This document shows, one piece after another, positions 14,373-15,163 of a stretch of 15,163 nucleotides of DNA. The translations under genes were made by a program, and so were the position numbers. The notes under the pieces were generated by a model. That model searched no databases, was not told the origin of the DNA, and saw nothing but the letters and a program-made list of their open reading frames with translations. Source of the DNA: CAIVSN01 sp036171455 (GTDB lineage Bacteria > Patescibacteriota > Gracilibacteria > BD1-5 > UBA2023); the NCBI GenBank assembly GCA_036171455.1, contig JAVHRB010000033.1, positions 1-15,163 of the forward strand. Direction: 5' to 3'. Every line of letters begins with the position of its first letter. Positions within the stretch are counted from its first letter, which is position 1.

Positions 14373-15056
14373 ATGAAACCGAATACCGATTTCGAATTCG
14401 TACGACGTATTTTGGAAAAATGCGAGCGGGGAGAAGTATTGGATGCCGAAGAACGAAAATACGGTGAGATTTTTGAATCCTTGAAATCGAAGTCCCAGAA
14501 AAGCGTGAAAATGGATGCGGATTTCCACGAGAGCCTAAAACGGGAACTCATGGAAACGTATAGTGAACTGTATCCGGAGTCTCAAAAAGGATACTTCGTT
14601 TTCCCAAAGATACCAAAGCTGTTTTTTTGATTTGCGGTTTCGTTGTGTTTGATGGTAGCGGTTGGATTCGGTGTTTTCAATATCTTGGGAACCGGTATGG
14701 AAAAATCATCGGAAAGAGCCATGATGTTTTCGCCAGGAAACGTCGGTTCCCTTTCGAACAAAGATACCGAGGACTGAGCTCCCGCTCCATCGCAAATCCT
14801 TGAAAAAACCGAAATTTCCCAAGGGGTTTCGGATTCGGCAAAAGGATCAGATGCGATGTTTCCAGACAAGAATCCTAGTCCAAATTTCATTTGAAAATCC
14901 GCGGATTTTTCCAATGGAGCCAAAATGTCCAATTCCTTGAAAGGAGCAGCGAGAAGCGACGATGGTTTGCCCGCAATGATATTGTGATGAATTATTCTGT
15001 TGCTCGTGATTACTAGTATAGGCTTGATGATATTTCTGAAACGGAGAAAGAAGTAG
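14373..15056 (+). CDS. Two-TM membrane protein, putative anti-sigma factor (five TGA-Gly codons)
   Basis: A 227-aa frame from ATG 14373 to TAG 15054-15056, with TGA at 14628, 14775, 14892, 14985 and 14988, the last two in tandem. The charged N-terminal ~78 residues (helical, EK-rich: FVRRILEKCERGEVLDAEE) would be cytoplasmic. TM1 is at ~80-104 and TM2 at ~199-222, ending KRRKK. Between them is a ~95-residue Ser/Asn/Pro-rich extracytoplasmic segment. The start lies one base after the sigma-factor stop. Position and topology are those of a membrane anti-sigma factor, but no zinc-binding (HxxxCxxC) motif is seen. The tail after TM1 (SSERAMMFSPG) recalls actinobacterial DUF4349-type proteins only loosely. 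Function is inferred from context alone. Confidence 0.8.
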
Positions 15057-15163
15057 ATTTTTCACGGATTATATTGATATTGTCAATAAAAAATTGACTC
15101 TTGGAGCTATTTTAAAATCTCTTTTCCCCGTCAGCTTGCTGCGTGGGCTACCGCTTTGTGATT
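15057..15163. other. Unassigned 3' end of window
   Basis: These 107 bases follow the operon stop. They include ATTGTCAAT-aaaa-ATTGAC, a possible short dyad, and TTGACT (15094-15099), but the nearest -10-like TAAAAT is only 13 bp away. The GC-rich last 40 bases differ in composition from the AT-rich stretch before and could open an RNA gene or a CDS beyond the window. I cannot assign it. Confidence 0.35.

Noticed and set aside
742..15056. Pseudogenes or frameshifts in rnc, yidC, rnpA, ZIP, hydrolase, sigma factor and others
   Set aside because: Every break is a single in-frame TGA with homology continuing in the same frame, which recoding explains. No frameshift is needed anywhere.
7218..15056. 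Selenocysteine or Trp (code 4) reading of TGA
   Set aside because: TGA falls at Gly positions, such as the GxSxGG elbow, and is too frequent for selenocysteine.
1..15163. CRISPR array, tRNA or rRNA genes, prophage
   Set aside because: No regularly spaced repeats, cloverleaf or rRNA signature, or phage genes could be found by eye.

Overview
The window comes from a bacterium that reads TGA as glycine (genetic code 25). This is known from the candidate phyla Gracilibacteria (BD1-5) and Absconditabacteria (SR1) of the CPR/Patescibacteria radiation. The sequence shows it directly. Conserved genes such as rnc, yidC, rnpA, a ZIP transporter, an alpha/beta hydrolase and an ECF sigma factor are each cut by in-frame TGA codons. 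Every one becomes a normal full-length protein when TGA is read as Gly, and all genes end in TAA or TAG. I count about 25 in-frame TGA codons. A standard-code gene caller would break most of these genes, so the coordinates below are the code-25 reconstructions. Phylum placement is inference; no rRNA gene is present.

Layout. (1) 1-741: the 3' end of an unrecognised gene, a perfect 30-bp convergent terminator palindrome, a small reverse-strand gene with its promoter, and a 160-bp inverted-repeat element (copy A) with a long internal hairpin. (2) 742-3707, reverse strand: a small protein with an unusually strong Shine-Dalgarno and a dyad in its promoter, a possible second small protein, gatA, and an EamA/DMT-type permease that starts 1 bp after gatA. 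(3) 3862-6001, forward: an exonuclease III-family AP endonuclease, then an exported thioredoxin-fold/CcdA-DsbD fusion. (4) 6081-7640, forward: rpmF (bL32), nusB and rnc, an RNA-processing and translation cluster behind a near-consensus promoter. (5) 7745-8461, reverse: a ZIP metal transporter predicted to be on a leaderless mRNA, divergent from (6) rpmH-rnpA-yidC and an alpha/beta hydrolase (8684-11210). The divergent intergenic region holds a second kind of inverted-repeat element (17-bp perfect ends, 121 bp). (7) 11211-11504: copy B of the first repeat element in opposite orientation, followed by a structured segment ending in a strong intrinsic terminator. (8) 11505-15056, forward: an exported VIT/von Willebrand A protein with a C-terminal membrane anchor, an ECF sigma factor, and a two-TM membrane protein in the position of an anti-sigma factor.

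How it fits together. Most genes are housekeeping: ribosomal proteins, RNase P protein, RNase III, NusB, the membrane insertase, tRNA-dependent amidation and DNA repair. The most novel block is the last. Two envelope proteins with the same C-terminal architecture (linker, Gly-rich TM helix, basic tail) flank an ECF sigma factor in one tight operon, which suggests an envelope-sensing or surface-adhesion module. Most starts lack a Shine-Dalgarno, and predicted 5' leaders are short or absent.
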